DNA of 64,000 nucleotides from Marivita sp051251565 (GCF_051251565.1 NZ_JBPOFB010000005.1:244354-308353); one strand, 5' to 3'; counted from the stretch's first letter, positions 35,016 through 42,856 are shown. Numbers and translations are program-made. The notes: a model not told the origin generated them from the sequence alone.

Positions 35016-35968
35016 GTCATATCTTCGCCGCGTGCCGGACCAAGCGTGTCTGCCTTGACCGCACCCCGCGCGCCCATGGGCCGATCATCCCCAACGGTGC
35101 TGTCGCGTTTCGTCTGCACCTCAAGCTCTGCATCCAGCAGCGCGCCCAGCAGAACGATAAAGGCCGACAGCCACAACCATGTGAGCAGAACAATCACCCC
35201 ACCCAGCGCGCCGAAGGTTTCGTTATACGATCCAAAGGACTGCACATAGAGGCTGAAGCCAAAACTGCCCGCAACCCAAAGCGCACAGGCCACGAAGGCC
35301 CCCGGCGTCAACCACCGCCACTTGGCCGACCTGCGATTGGGCCCGACCCGGTACAGGACCGCAATCCCGAACGCACCCATCAGAAACAGGAAGGGCCAGC
35401 GCAGGAACATGACGATATCGTCAATGATCCCGTAATCGCCAAAGATCGCCGCGATCACCGGAATGGCTGCAACAACGGTGATCGACACCAACAGGCCGAT
35501 GATCAGAACCCCGGTCAAAAAGATCGTCAGCGCTTTGACAACAAAGAAATTCCGGGTCTCTTTTTCCTCGTAGATGACGTTCAGACCGGCAATGAAATTG
35601 GCCACCGCCTTGGACGCAGAAAACAGCGCGATCGCCAAACTGAACAGAGCCGCAAAGTTCAAGGCAGAGCGGTTGGCATTGGCCACATCGGTAAGCTGTC
35701 CCATCACGATGGTTGCCGCCGCATCCGGCAGCATCGCGGTGATATCCGCACTGTTCTCGACCAACATACTGGGTTGCAGAAACGCCCCGGCAAAGGCAAC
35801 CGCTGCGGTGATGCCGGGAAACAGCGACAACAAACCGTAAAACGCGATGCCCGCCGCGATCAGCCCAAGGTTCATCGCATTCTGCTTGTGCCACATGCGC
35901 AGGGCGACATCGAATAGCCCCCGCAAAGGAATATCCTTGGGGCGAAGCGCAAAGCGTCCACGGCTCAT
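35000..35968 (-). CDS. YihY/virulence factor BrkB family membrane protein
   Basis: 322 residues with six predicted membrane helices. The family opening AIGIAFYGLLSLFPGITAAVAF-like region appears as GIAFYGLLSLFPGI near residue 40, and the closing helix region as GGVIVLLTWLWLSAFIVLLGALLDAE. The molecular role is unsettled in the family; early annotation as RNase BN was wrong. AAGGAGAG precedes ATG 35966-35968. It is co-directional with csbD downstream and hosts the csbD promoter in its last codons. Confidence 0.88.
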   Translation of the reverse strand: MSRGRFALRPKDIPLRGLFDVALRMWHKQNAMNLGLIAAGIAFYGLLSLFPGITAAVAFAGAFLQPSMLVENSADITAMLPDAAATIVMGQLTDVANANRSALNFAALFSLAIALFSASKAVANFIAGLNVIYEEKETRNFFVVKALTIFLTGVLIIGLLVSITVVAAIPVIAAIFGDYGIIDDIVMFLRWPFLFLMGAFGIAVLYRVGPNRRSAKWRWLTPGAFVACALWVAGSFGFSLYVQSFGSYNETFGALGGVIVLLTWLWLSAFIVLLGALLDAELEVQTKRDSTVGDDRPMGARGAVKADTLGPARGEDMTEPAG

Positions 35969-36051
35969 GGGTCATCTCTCCTTAACGGGTCCAACAGCCG
36001 CCCGCCTTACGGCGGACCGATGCGCGCCACGGCCAGCAGGCAACTCTCGGA

Positions 36052-36600
36052 TCAGGCTACGTTCTTCTGGGTCGTGACGATCCCGGTGGTCACGATATCC
36101 GTGGCCTCCATAACCTCATCATCGCTCATCTCGAGGATTTCGACCAGATGCTTGCGCGCGCGGTTCACGCGGCTTTTGATCGTGCCAACAGCAACGCCGC
36201 AGGTCTCGGCGGCGTCTTCGTAGGAAAACCCGCCCGCCCCGACAAGGATCAGCGCCTCGCGCTGTTCGTCGTTCAACTGGTCAAACGCGCGGTTGAAGTC
36301 GCGCATCTGCAAGCGCCCGTCATGATCGGGTTTTTGCGCCAGGGACGCGGCCATTTCCCCATCCACATCCGCCACTTCGCGGCGTGCTTTGCGATGATGC
36401 GAATAATAGGTGTTGCGCAGGATCGTGAACAACCACGCCCGCATATTGGTGCCCGGCTGATACGAGTCGATTTTGCTCCAGGCTTTGACCAGCGCATCCT
36501 GCACCATGTCATCGGCCAACGCAGAATTCCGCGTCAGGCTCATGGCAAAGGCACGCATGGCGCTCAGATGTTCCACGATTTCGTCTTTGGGATCAGTCAT
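36052..36600 (-). CDS. ecfG: General stress response ECF sigma factor EcfG
   Basis: 182 residues. Sigma region 2 includes ADDMVQDALVKAWSKIDSYQPGTNMRAWLFTILRNTYYSHHRK, and region 4 includes QREALILVGAGGFSYEDAAETCGVAVGTIKSRVNRARKHL. This is the EcfG (ECF15) type and directs RNA polymerase to GGAAC-N16/17-CGTT promoters. ATG 36600 is preferred because GGGGA lies at proper spacing; ATG 36606 has none. It overlaps nepR by 8 bases, and the phyR gene is divergent, the canonical arrangement. Confidence 0.93.
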   Translation of the reverse strand: MTDPKDEIVEHLSAMRAFAMSLTRNSALADDMVQDALVKAWSKIDSYQPGTNMRAWLFTILRNTYYSHHRKARREVADVDGEMAASLAQKPDHDGRLQMRDFNRAFDQLNDEQREALILVGAGGFSYEDAAETCGVAVGTIKSRVNRARKHLVEILEMSDDEVMEATDIVTTGIVTTQKNVA

Positions 36601-36757
36601 GCGCATCCCCCGAAATAGTTTTGTCCGCCTCACGAAGTTGCGCAAGAAGCTGTGTGAACCGATCCGGCACCTGCTGTTGCGCGATGTCATCATAGACGCG
36701 CTTGAGGCTGGCTTCGATTTCTCGCTCCAGGCTTGATGGTTTACGATCCTGTGTCAT
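36593..36757 (-). CDS. nepR: Anti-sigma factor NepR
   Basis: 54 residues, short enough to be missed by ORF callers. The translation MTQDRKPSSLEREIEASLK continues with RVYDDIAQQQVPDRFTQLLAQL, which carries the NepR family core (VY-D-x6-VPDRF-x2-LL). NepR holds EcfG inactive until phosphorylated PhyR captures NepR. AAGGG lies before the ATG. The gene ends 8 bases inside ecfG, so the two are co-translated, giving matched anti-sigma and sigma production. Confidence 0.9.
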   Translation of the reverse strand: MTQDRKPSSLEREIEASLKRVYDDIAQQQVPDRFTQLLAQLREADKTISGDAHD

Positions 36758-36799
36758 GTCGCCCTTCAGACAATGTTTTTGGTAGAGTGTACGGTAGCG

Positions 36800-36831
36800 G
36801 GAACTTAACGCGACCTACCGCGTTTGGTTCC
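36800..36831. promoter_or_regulatory. Two interleaved divergent EcfG promoters (phyR and nepR-ecfG)
   Basis: Plus strand: GGAAC 36800-36804, 16 bases, CGTT 36821-36824, leading to phyR. Minus strand: GGAAC 36831-36827, 16 bases, CGTT 36810-36807, leading to nepR-ecfG. Both match the consensus exactly and occupy the same DNA, so the system is positively autoregulated in both directions from one symmetric site. Confidence 0.85.
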
Positions 36832-36863
36832 CGTATTGTCCAAAAAAGTAGGAGCTTTTCTTT

Positions 36864-37673
36864 ATGTCGACCCAAAATCCACAGGATCTGACCACCAAGA
36901 TTGGCGAGACCCTGCCATTTCTGCGCCGTTATGCACGGGCTCTTACCGGATCACAGGTCGACGGCGACACCTATGCCGCCGCCACACTCGAAGCCATCCT
37001 GAGCGATATGTCGATCTTTGACCACGAAGCATCGCACAAGGTCGCGCTCTTCAAGGTGTTCCATACGATCTGGGCCAGCTCGGGTGCCACATTCAGACTA
37101 TCTGAAACCGGGATTGCCGCGAAAGCGCAGGAACATTTGTCGCAACTGACGGCCAGCACGCGCGAGGCGTTGCTGTTGCACACGATTGAAGATCTGTCCT
37201 TTTCCGACGTGGCATCCATTCTTGGGGTCACCGAGATCGAAGCGCAGACCCTTGTCGATATCGCCTATGCCGAAATGGCCCAATCCCTTGCCGGGCACGT
37301 CATGATCATCGAAGACGAAGCAATCATTGCGATGGATCTCGAAGCGATCCTCGCCGAAATGGGCCATAGGGTGACGGGCATCGCCCGCACGGCGGACGGG
37401 GCAGTTGCATTATATGACACCAAAAAGCCCCAGCTGATCCTGTCTGACATCCAATTGGCCGACGGGTCCAGCGGGGTCGACGCCGTCAACACGATCCTGC
37501 AAGACGACGCCGACATTCCGTTGATTTTCATCACCGCCTTTCCCGAACGGCTGCTGACGGGCGAAGGGCCAGAACCCGCTTTCCTGATCTCGAAGCCCTA
37601 TACCGAAGATCAGGTGCGGTCCGCCGTCAGTCAGGCAATGTTCTTTTCGTCCACCGAAACGCTCAAAGCGTGA
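36864..37673 (+). CDS. phyR: General stress response regulator PhyR
   Basis: 269 residues. The N-terminal half is an EcfG-like sigma mimic (regions 2 and 4; ASTREALLLHTIEDLSFSDVASILGVTEIEAQTLV), and the C-terminal half is a receiver domain with the acidic pair in VMIIEDEAII, the phospho-acceptor Asp in LILSDIQL, Thr/Ser in FITAFPE and Lys in ISKPY. On phosphorylation the sigma-like part binds NepR and frees EcfG. The cognate sensor kinase is not in this window. It is driven by the symmetric EcfG promoter upstream. Confidence 0.95.
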   Translation: MSTQNPQDLTTKIGETLPFLRRYARALTGSQVDGDTYAAATLEAILSDMSIFDHEASHKVALFKVFHTIWASSGATFRLSETGIAAKAQEHLSQLTASTREALLLHTIEDLSFSDVASILGVTEIEAQTLVDIAYAEMAQSLAGHVMIIEDEAIIAMDLEAILAEMGHRVTGIARTADGAVALYDTKKPQLILSDIQLADGSSGVDAVNTILQDDADIPLIFITAFPERLLTGEGPEPAFLISKPYTEDQVRSAVSQAMFFSSTETLKA

Positions 37674-37690
37674 TCCACCCCGCATACACC

Positions 37691-37722
37691 AACCAAGCCG
37701 GAGTCCCAGCTCCGGCTTGGTT
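37691..37722. terminator. Strong bidirectional terminator-like hairpin
   Basis: A 13-bp perfect stem (AACCAAGCCGGAG at 37691-37703 and its complement at 37710-37722) with a 6-base loop, between the convergent phyR and DUF1328 genes. A-rich and T-rich ends suit termination in both directions. Confidence 0.8.
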
Positions 37723-37731
37723 CGGTGCAGC

Positions 37732-37893
37732 CTAAGATCGCAAAACCTGTGCGATCAACGTCACGACAAACAGCACGACGAACACCGCGAACAGGATTTG
37801 TGCCACCCCCGCCGAGGCCGATGCGATCCCCCCAAACCCGAACAACCCCGCGATCAGCGCAATGACAAAAAAGACAGCAGCCCAATAAAGCAT
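37732..37893 (-). CDS. DUF1328 small membrane protein (YtjA family)
   Basis: 53 residues, two hydrophobic segments: MLYWAAVFFVIALIAGLFGF, then GIASASAGVAQILFAVFVVLF. This is the DUF1328/YtjA signature. Such proteins are found across proteobacteria, function unknown, and are often stress-induced. A near-consensus EcfG promoter lies 37 bases upstream, in keeping with that. The gene is convergent with phyR across a strong hairpin. Confidence 0.85.
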   Translation of the reverse strand: MLYWAAVFFVIALIAGLFGFGGIASASAGVAQILFAVFVVLFVVTLIAQVLRS

Positions 37894-37930
37894 GATAACG
37901 TCCGTTCATGTAGGGTGTGAGTATTGGCGA

Positions 37931-37956
37931 AACGCTCCGACCCGCGATTTGGTTCA
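37931..37956 (-). promoter_or_regulatory. Near-consensus EcfG promoter for the DUF1328 gene
   Basis: On the minus strand: TGAAC (37956-37952), 17 bases, CGTT (37934-37931). Only the first -35 base departs from GGAAC. Confidence 0.55.
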
Positions 37957-37994
37957 AAGCAACCTTCACCGCAAAGCGGCCTTTGACATCGCCG

Positions 37995-38019
37995 GGAACG
38001 TTTTCACCTTTCGCGCGTT
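37995..38019 (+). promoter_or_regulatory. EcfG-type promoter for the amidoligase operon
   Basis: GGAAC (37995-37999), 16 bases, CGTT (38016-38019), an exact consensus match 54 bases before the amidoligase ATG. Confidence 0.78.
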
Positions 38020-38073
38020 ATCGCTCTTGTGTCCTTCGGGGCGACGCCCCTTTTGATCAACCGCAGGCCTGAC

Positions 38074-39045
38074 ATGACCCAAGACCACTCCGCCTTTCCG
38101 GCCTTGCCGGTACAGACCACACAAGACGGGCAAGACCGCCGCTGCGGCATAGAGATCGAATTTGCCGGTCCGACCGAGTTGGAGACCGGCACCCTTATTG
38201 CCAACACCTTTGGCGGCACCGTCAAGGATCGCGGCGATCACAGCGTCACGGTCTGCGATACAGACTTCGGCGATATCGAGGTGGAACTGGATATCTCTCT
38301 GCGCAAACGCGACGACCTGCCATTCCTGCAAGAAGGGCTGGACGCCCTGCGCGGTTTGATCCCGGTTGAGGTGGTCACCCCACCCCTGACACGCACCCAG
38401 ATCGAGGCGTTCAACACGCTGTGCACCGCCCTGCGCGCGGCTGGGGCGATGGGGTCGCGCTCGGGTGTTCTGCTGGGCTTTGGCGTCCACCTGAACCCCG
38501 AAATTATTGCGCCCGATCATCGGGTCACCCTTGATACGATCACCGCCTACGCGCTGCTGGAACCATGGCTGCGCAACAAGGAACAGATCGACCCAACCCG
38601 CCGGATGATGCCCTTTGTCGAAGCGTGGCCAAACGGCATGATCACGGAACTGGCGCACACAACCTATGACACTCTGGCCGATCTGATGCGCATGGCAGCC
38701 AGCCATATCACCAGCCGCAACCAAAGCCTTGATCTGTTGCCGCTTTTCAAACACGCGCAGCCTGATCTCTTTGCCACTCTCTTTGACATCAACGACAAAA
38801 CCGCCGCCCGCCCGACCTTTCACTTTCGCCTGCCCGACAGCCGCATCGACGAGGCAGATTGGTCCCTGCTGCAACCCTGGCAGCTGTGGCGTCAGGTCGA
38901 ATTGGTAGCGACCAACGCGCCCCTGCTGTCGGCGCTGCGCGACGCGTGGGCGATCCACGATGCGGCGTGGTTCGAACGGACCTCGGCTTGGGTCAGCACA
39001 GTTGATACGCTGCTCGACGATCACGCCGCGCGGGCCACACCGTGA
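38074..39045 (+). CDS. Amidoligase family protein (COOH-NH2 ligase, glutamine-synthetase-like fold)
   Basis: 323 residues. The N-terminal CGIEIEFAG carries the acidic metal-binding strand of the GCS/GS-like ligases; GDIEVELDIS, GSRSGVLLGFGVHLNPEI (with a conserved His) and DPTRRMMPFVE follow the amidoligase pattern. The family is predicted to join a carboxylate to an amine using ATP, often on peptides, polyamines or cell-surface glycans; no member of this subgroup has, to my knowledge, a settled substrate. ATG 38074 was chosen. It overlaps the next gene by 4 bases and is under an exact EcfG promoter. Confidence 0.82.
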   Translation: MTQDHSAFPALPVQTTQDGQDRRCGIEIEFAGPTELETGTLIANTFGGTVKDRGDHSVTVCDTDFGDIEVELDISLRKRDDLPFLQEGLDALRGLIPVEVVTPPLTRTQIEAFNTLCTALRAAGAMGSRSGVLLGFGVHLNPEIIAPDHRVTLDTITAYALLEPWLRNKEQIDPTRRMMPFVEAWPNGMITELAHTTYDTLADLMRMAASHITSRNQSLDLLPLFKHAQPDLFATLFDINDKTAARPTFHFRLPDSRIDEADWSLLQPWQLWRQVELVATNAPLLSALRDAWAIHDAAWFERTSAWVSTVDTLLDDHAARATP

Positions 39046-39755
39046 CCCGCCCCCGGATTGCCGTCACAACATCGGTGCGCACCGGCTGGCGGGTGTTTCC
39101 GTTCATCAACCTCAGCCTCTGGCTTACCGGGGGGCGCGGTGTGCGCTGGGGCGTTGGGCGTGTCGTCGACCTTGCCGATGTGGACGGGCTGATCATTGGT
39201 GGCGGTGATGATATCGGCCCCGATCTATACGGCGGCACGCTTGGCCTGTCGGCGCGGCTAGACCCCGACCGCGACGCGCTGGAATGCGATCTGGCCAAGG
39301 CAGCCCTTGATCGCAACATCCCCGTCCTTGGCATTTGCCGCGGCGCGCAGATGCTCAACGTGGCGTTGGGCGGCTCGCTCGACCAGGAAGCGTGGACGAC
39401 CTATGGCCCTGACCGCAAGATCACCACCATCCTGCCCAAACGCCAGATTTGCGTGGAACCAGACACCCACCTGTCCCTCATCGGCGGCGAAAAGCCGATG
39501 AAGGTCAATGCCCTGCACAGTCAAGCGGTGGATTGGCTGGGCGACGGTATGCGTGTTTCGGCGCGCGACACCGGCGGCATGGTGCAAGCCATCGAACGGG
39601 TGCGCGATCCCTTTGCGCTTGGCGTGCAATGGCACCCGGAATACCTGTTCTACGCCCACCGCCAACGCGCGCTTTTCCGCGCACTTGTATCGGCGGCCAC
39701 AGCCTACCGGGACAGCCGCGACCAGACCCTTGCAATGCGTGCAGACGCCGTCTGA
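39042..39755 (+). CDS. Class I glutamine amidotransferase-like gamma-glutamyl hydrolase (peptidase C26, PuuD-like)
   Basis: 237 residues from GTG 39042. The nucleophile elbow is LGICRGAQMLNVALGGSL (catalytic Cys), and the His-Glu pair is in VQWHPEYLFY. IIGGGDDIGPDLYGG near the N-terminus is typical of the gamma-glutamyl-GABA hydrolase group. It would hydrolyse a gamma-glutamyl amide bond and so could reverse or edit the product of the amidoligase encoded just upstream. The overlap (GTGA) implies co-translation. No synthetase or transporter of putrescine catabolism is nearby, so a Puu pathway is not supported. Confidence 0.85.
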   Translation: MTRPRIAVTTSVRTGWRVFPFINLSLWLTGGRGVRWGVGRVVDLADVDGLIIGGGDDIGPDLYGGTLGLSARLDPDRDALECDLAKAALDRNIPVLGICRGAQMLNVALGGSLDQEAWTTYGPDRKITTILPKRQICVEPDTHLSLIGGEKPMKVNALHSQAVDWLGDGMRVSARDTGGMVQAIERVRDPFALGVQWHPEYLFYAHRQRALFRALVSAATAYRDSRDQTLAMRADAV

Positions 39756-39780
39756 TCCCCGCCGCGCGGACCTGTTTTCA

Positions 39781-39806
39781 GGAACTTCCCGACCGTTGCC
39801 TGCGTT
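39781..39806 (+). promoter_or_regulatory. EcfG-type promoter for a small membrane-protein operon
   Basis: GGAAC (39781-39785), 17 bases, CGTT (39803-39806), an exact consensus match 33 bases before the next start. Confidence 0.75.
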
Positions 39807-39839
39807 TTTCCCATGAAACCGCAACAAGAGAGGTCCGAT

Positions 39840-40028
39840 ATGTCCGCGCCATCCACAAACGTCAAAAAGCAATCCAAACGCCACCGCCCGGCCCTTTGGG
39901 GCATGATCACCGCGGTCCTGATCGCATCCCTTTTGTTTCTTAGTTACCTAGCCAACATGATGGCCACCGGCACGCAACCCGGAGACGAAACCGAAACAGC
40001 GGCACCCTCCGCTGCCACTGACGGCTGA
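39840..40028 (+). CDS. Small single-pass membrane protein, function unknown
   Basis: 62 residues: a basic N-terminus (KKQSKRHRP), one membrane helix (about 20-42), and a short acidic, Ala/Thr-rich tail. The N-terminus is probably cytoplasmic by the positive-inside rule. I recognise no family. It starts at ATG 39840 behind an AGAGG site and directly after an exact EcfG promoter, so it is probably a general-stress gene. A PLDc_N-type membrane protein follows 76 bases later. Confidence 0.7.
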   Translation: MSAPSTNVKKQSKRHRPALWGMITAVLIASLLFLSYLANMMATGTQPGDETETAAPSAATDG

Positions 40029-40104
40029 TCGCCACTAGGCCCGCACATCACGGGCACAGGGGATAGCACGCCAAATGGCCCAAACCCAAGAAAGGAGACA
40101 CCAA

Positions 40105-40299
40105 ATGGGACTCGAAATAACAGGGATCGGAGGTTTGATCCTCCTAGCGTTGAACGTCTGGGCTTTTGTGTCGATCATCGGCTCGAACACCCCCACCGGA
40201 TCAAAAGTGCTTTGGTGCCTTATGGTTCTGGTGTTGCCGCTTCTGGGCTTCCTGATCTGGCTGCTGGCCGGTCCCCGCTCCGAACAAGCGCGCACCTGA
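40105..40299 (+). CDS. PLDc_N-domain small membrane protein
   Basis: 64 residues, two membrane helices. SKVLWCLMVLVLPLLGFLIWLLAGPR is the phospholipase-D-nuclease N-terminal (PLDc_N) motif found alone in many small proteins; no catalytic HKD motif is present. AAAGGAG lies before ATG 40105. Likely co-transcribed with the preceding small gene from its EcfG promoter, and followed by a strong terminator. Confidence 0.75.
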   Translation: MGLEITGIGGLILLALNVWAFVSIIGSNTPTGSKVLWCLMVLVLPLLGFLIWLLAGPRSEQART

Positions 40300-40305
40300 C
40301 CACGC

Positions 40306-40332
40306 AAAAGCCCCGCGACACGCGGGGCTTTT
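40306..40332 (+). terminator. Intrinsic terminator
   Basis: AAAAGCCCCGCG, a 3-base loop, CGCGGGGCTTTT: a 12-bp perfect stem with an A-flank and T-tail, 6 bases after the PLDc_N gene. The symmetric ends also suit the convergent cytochrome gene. Confidence 0.9.
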
Positions 40333-40354
40333 CATAACACCGTCACAGGACTGA

Positions 40355-40777
40355 TCACTCGGAAACCTGAAGGCTTTCGACATATTCCAACAACGCTACC
40401 AATTTGCGCGGCGTCGGTGTCATCACCCCGTCGCCCGTATCCAGCGGCAACAGATCACCTTCAAGCAAGGCACCGAATTCCGGCATATCCGGGAAGTCCT
40501 GTTCGGCACGAGTGTAGCCATCCACCTTCGACAAGACCGCCACAGTCGGGAAAACACCGCCATTGCGCGCCGCGATCAACGTCAGATCCAGCGGAGGCGT
40601 GCCCATCGCGCGCGCCATCGGCCCGTTGCCTTTGGCATCCGCCCCATGACACACAGCGCAGTTTTCCATAAACAATGCCCGGCCATCGCTGGCTCGCGGC
40701 ATTTCCTCGGGCGCACAGCCCGCCACCACACCTGCGGCCAGACAGGCCATCATCAGGCTAAAACTCTTTGGGCGCAT
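40355..40777 (-). CDS. Lipoprotein c-type cytochrome
   Basis: 140 residues. A signal peptide ends in a lipobox (VVAGC), so the protein should be tethered to a membrane in the periplasm. The haem site is CAVCH near residue 41, and the Met ligand candidate lies in the C-terminal part (DGVMTP). A class I mono-haem cytochrome; the electron partner is unknown. No EcfG motif is visible upstream, so it is probably not part of the neighbouring stress regulon. Confidence 0.85.
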   Translation of the reverse strand: MRPKSFSLMMACLAAGVVAGCAPEEMPRASDGRALFMENCAVCHGADAKGNGPMARAMGTPPLDLTLIAARNGGVFPTVAVLSKVDGYTRAEQDFPDMPEFGALLEGDLLPLDTGDGVMTPTPRKLVALLEYVESLQVSE

Positions 40778-40937
40778 TTTTGGGCCTCCTTGCTCGACTG
40801 GGGTCAGAGTGCCTGTCTTTCAAGCGCCGCGCAACCACCCGAACACAGGCACGGCCATGCTTTGCCGCCGCTTTGTCGGGTGACAAACCCCGCGCACCGG
40901 CGCAGGGTGCGCAAAACTGTTTTGCTAGGACAAGACC

Positions 40938-41372
40938 ATGCCGATTTACGCCCTGACAATGCTGGCCGCCGGGCTGGGCATACCGCTTTTGGCCGCGTTG
41001 AACGCGGCCCTTGGGGTGCGGATCGGATCGCCCGCCGCCGCCGCAATGGTGCTGTTCTGCGTGGCACTTCTGGCCACAAGCCTTGTGACGCTGGCCACCG
41101 GCCCCAAGGCGCTGGCGACCCTTCCAATGGCCCCGAAACACCTGATGCTCGCGGGGCTTTTGGTGGCGTTCTACGTGCTGTCCATCACTTATATCGCACC
41201 GCATTTCGGTGTCGGCAACGCGGTGTTTTTTGTGCTTTTGGGGCAATTGATCTCGGCGGCGCTGATCGACCATTTTGGACTGTTCGGCGCACGGATCAGC
41301 CAGCTCTCCTTGACGCGGGCCACCGGGATCGGGGTTATGGCGATCGGGGTCTGGATCACCCAGCGCGCCTGA
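40938..41372 (+). CDS. DMT-family transporter, DUF606/YdcZ type
   Basis: 144 residues, four to five membrane helices, the half-size form of drug/metabolite transporters. ALNAALGVRIGSP near the N-terminus and FFVLLGQLISAALIDHFGLFG near residue 100 are the DUF606 signature. Substrate unknown. Convergent with the DUF3047 gene, with 3 bases between the stops. Confidence 0.82.
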   Translation: MPIYALTMLAAGLGIPLLAALNAALGVRIGSPAAAAMVLFCVALLATSLVTLATGPKALATLPMAPKHLMLAGLLVAFYVLSITYIAPHFGVGNAVFFVLLGQLISAALIDHFGLFGARISQLSLTRATGIGVMAIGVWITQRA

Positions 41373-41375
41373 GGA

Positions 41376-42017
41376 TCAGTTGATGTTCAACCCGCTGACA
41401 GATGCCCGAATGCGGGTGTCGGTGTCGTCACTGTCACCCGACAGCGCAATGCCCACCAGCGCGGTCTCGCCGCCGCCAAACGCATTGGCATAGTCGCGCG
41501 CCAGGTTGACGGTCTCATTCGCGCTTCCTGTGCCCGCGCCGCGCAACACGACCGTTTTGCCGCGATTGCCCAGATAGGGACTGCCCAGCACCGCGCCCCG
41601 GTCATGCGCGCCGCCCCAGACATAGACCAGCACCCGTGCCGCATCATTGGTCAAAAGCTGGCGCACACTGGCCCCTTGCAGTGCTTGCGCCTCACTTTCG
41701 GGAACAAACACAAAATATAGCGCGAGGTTGCGATCATCTCCGCCCTTCTGGCGCAGATCCGTTGCCGGCACGCCCTCTTGCACACTCCACGACCAAGAGG
41801 CCGCATTTGCCCCCCAATAGGATTGCGGCAGCGGGCGATAGGCCAGCGACACTGACCCGTTTGACGCAACGCTCACTGAGCTGCCATTGAACCCGTAGGT
41901 GTTGGACGAAAACAACGAGAACTTCTGCGTTTTCCACGTCCCGTCAAACGACACGGGGGCCGCCAATGCGGGAAGTGCTGCACAAGACAGGATTGCGGCG
42001 GCAAGGAAACGATACAT
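41376..42017 (-). CDS. DUF3047 secreted protein
   Basis: 213 residues. Signal peptide (MYRFLAAAILSCAALPALA-APV) with likely cleavage after ALA, so it is periplasmic. The core NAASWSWSVQEGVPATDLRQKGGDDRNLALYFVFV is the DUF3047 pattern (W-W-x then KGGDD-x2-ALYF). Function unknown in the family. Start ATG 42017 has AAGGGG upstream; a TTG two codons earlier is less likely. Confidence 0.75.
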   Translation of the reverse strand: MYRFLAAAILSCAALPALAAPVSFDGTWKTQKFSLFSSNTYGFNGSSVSVASNGSVSLAYRPLPQSYWGANAASWSWSVQEGVPATDLRQKGGDDRNLALYFVFVPESEAQALQGASVRQLLTNDAARVLVYVWGGAHDRGAVLGSPYLGNRGKTVVLRGAGTGSANETVNLARDYANAFGGGETALVGIALSGDSDDTDTRIRASVSGLNIN

Positions 42018-42172
42018 GGACAAAACCCCTTTTCAACGGGATCATGTTAACAGGCTCGAACGCTCACCCGCATCAAACGTTCGCGTGAGAGCTGTGTCAC
42101 GTCACCATCGCGTGATCCTGTTTCGACAAGATTGGTTAATTTCCGTTAACCTTAACGCGAGTTCTGTTGCCT

Positions 42173-42856
42173 TCACATCGGGATCAGCATCCCCTGCTCC
42201 AGCCGCACCTGCCGGTCCATCCGCGCTGCAAGCGCCATGTTGTGCGTGGCAATCAGCGCTGACAGCCCGGTTTCGCGCACCAGCGTCATCAGCGCATCAA
42301 ACACAGTATCCGACGTGGCCGGATCAAGGTTCCCGGTCGGCTCATCCGCAAGCAGCACCGACGGCTGGTTCGCCAAGGCCCGGCAGAACGCAACCCGCTG
42401 TTGTTCCCCACCCGACAAAGCAGCGGGGCGGTGATGCGCCCGTGGAGCAATGCCGACTATGTCCAGCAGCTCGAGCGCCCGCGCATCCGCAATGCCACGC
42501 GACACACCCGCCGCGAGTTGTGGCAGGACGATGTTTTCCTGTGCGCTGAACTCGGGCAGAAGGTGGTGGAACTGGTAGACAAACCCCACCTTGTCGCGGC
42601 GCATCACCGTGCGCTTACGATCCGACGCCCCGGTCATATCCGCCCCGGCGATTTCGACCGTCCCGCCATCAGCTGTGTCCAGAAGCCCGGCGATATGCAG
42701 CAAGGTCGATTTCCCGGCCCCCGACGGCGCAACAAGCGCCACCACTTCGCCCTTGGCCAGCGACATATCCACCCCGCGCAACACCGCAACCGCGCCGGGT
42801 GAGCCCGCGTTGTACGTCTTGGAGACGCCGGTCAATCGCAGCGAAACGTCATTCAT
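42173..42856 (-). CDS. lolD: Lipoprotein-releasing system ATP-binding protein
   Basis: 227 residues. Walker A reads APSGAGKST (Ala in place of the first Gly), the signature is LSGGEQQRVAFCRAL, Walker B is VLLADEPTGNLD, and the switch His is in ATHN. These are the LolD-type sequences. It powers extraction of lipoproteins from the inner membrane for LolA. It overlaps the permease gene by 8 bases. Confidence 0.9.
   Translation of the reverse strand: MNDVSLRLTGVSKTYNAGSPGAVAVLRGVDMSLAKGEVVALVAPSGAGKSTLLHIAGLLDTADGGTVEIAGADMTGASDRKRTVMRRDKVGFVYQFHHLLPEFSAQENIVLPQLAAGVSRGIADARALELLDIVGIAPRAHHRPAALSGGEQQRVAFCRALANQPSVLLADEPTGNLDPATSDTVFDALMTLVRETGLSALIATHNMALAARMDRQVRLEQGMLIPM

Noticed and set aside
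35969..36051. Possible EcfG promoter for the YihY/BrkB gene
   Set aside because: No GGAAC box is present on the minus strand in this gap, so the gene was not counted in the stress regulon.
40778..40937. Possible EcfG promoter for the cytochrome or DMT genes
   Set aside because: No GGAAC-N16/17-CGTT on either strand.
42136..42149. TTAA-N6-TTAA resembling a CtrA site before the DUF3047 gene
   Set aside because: CtrA sites need seven bases between the half-sites; here there are six.
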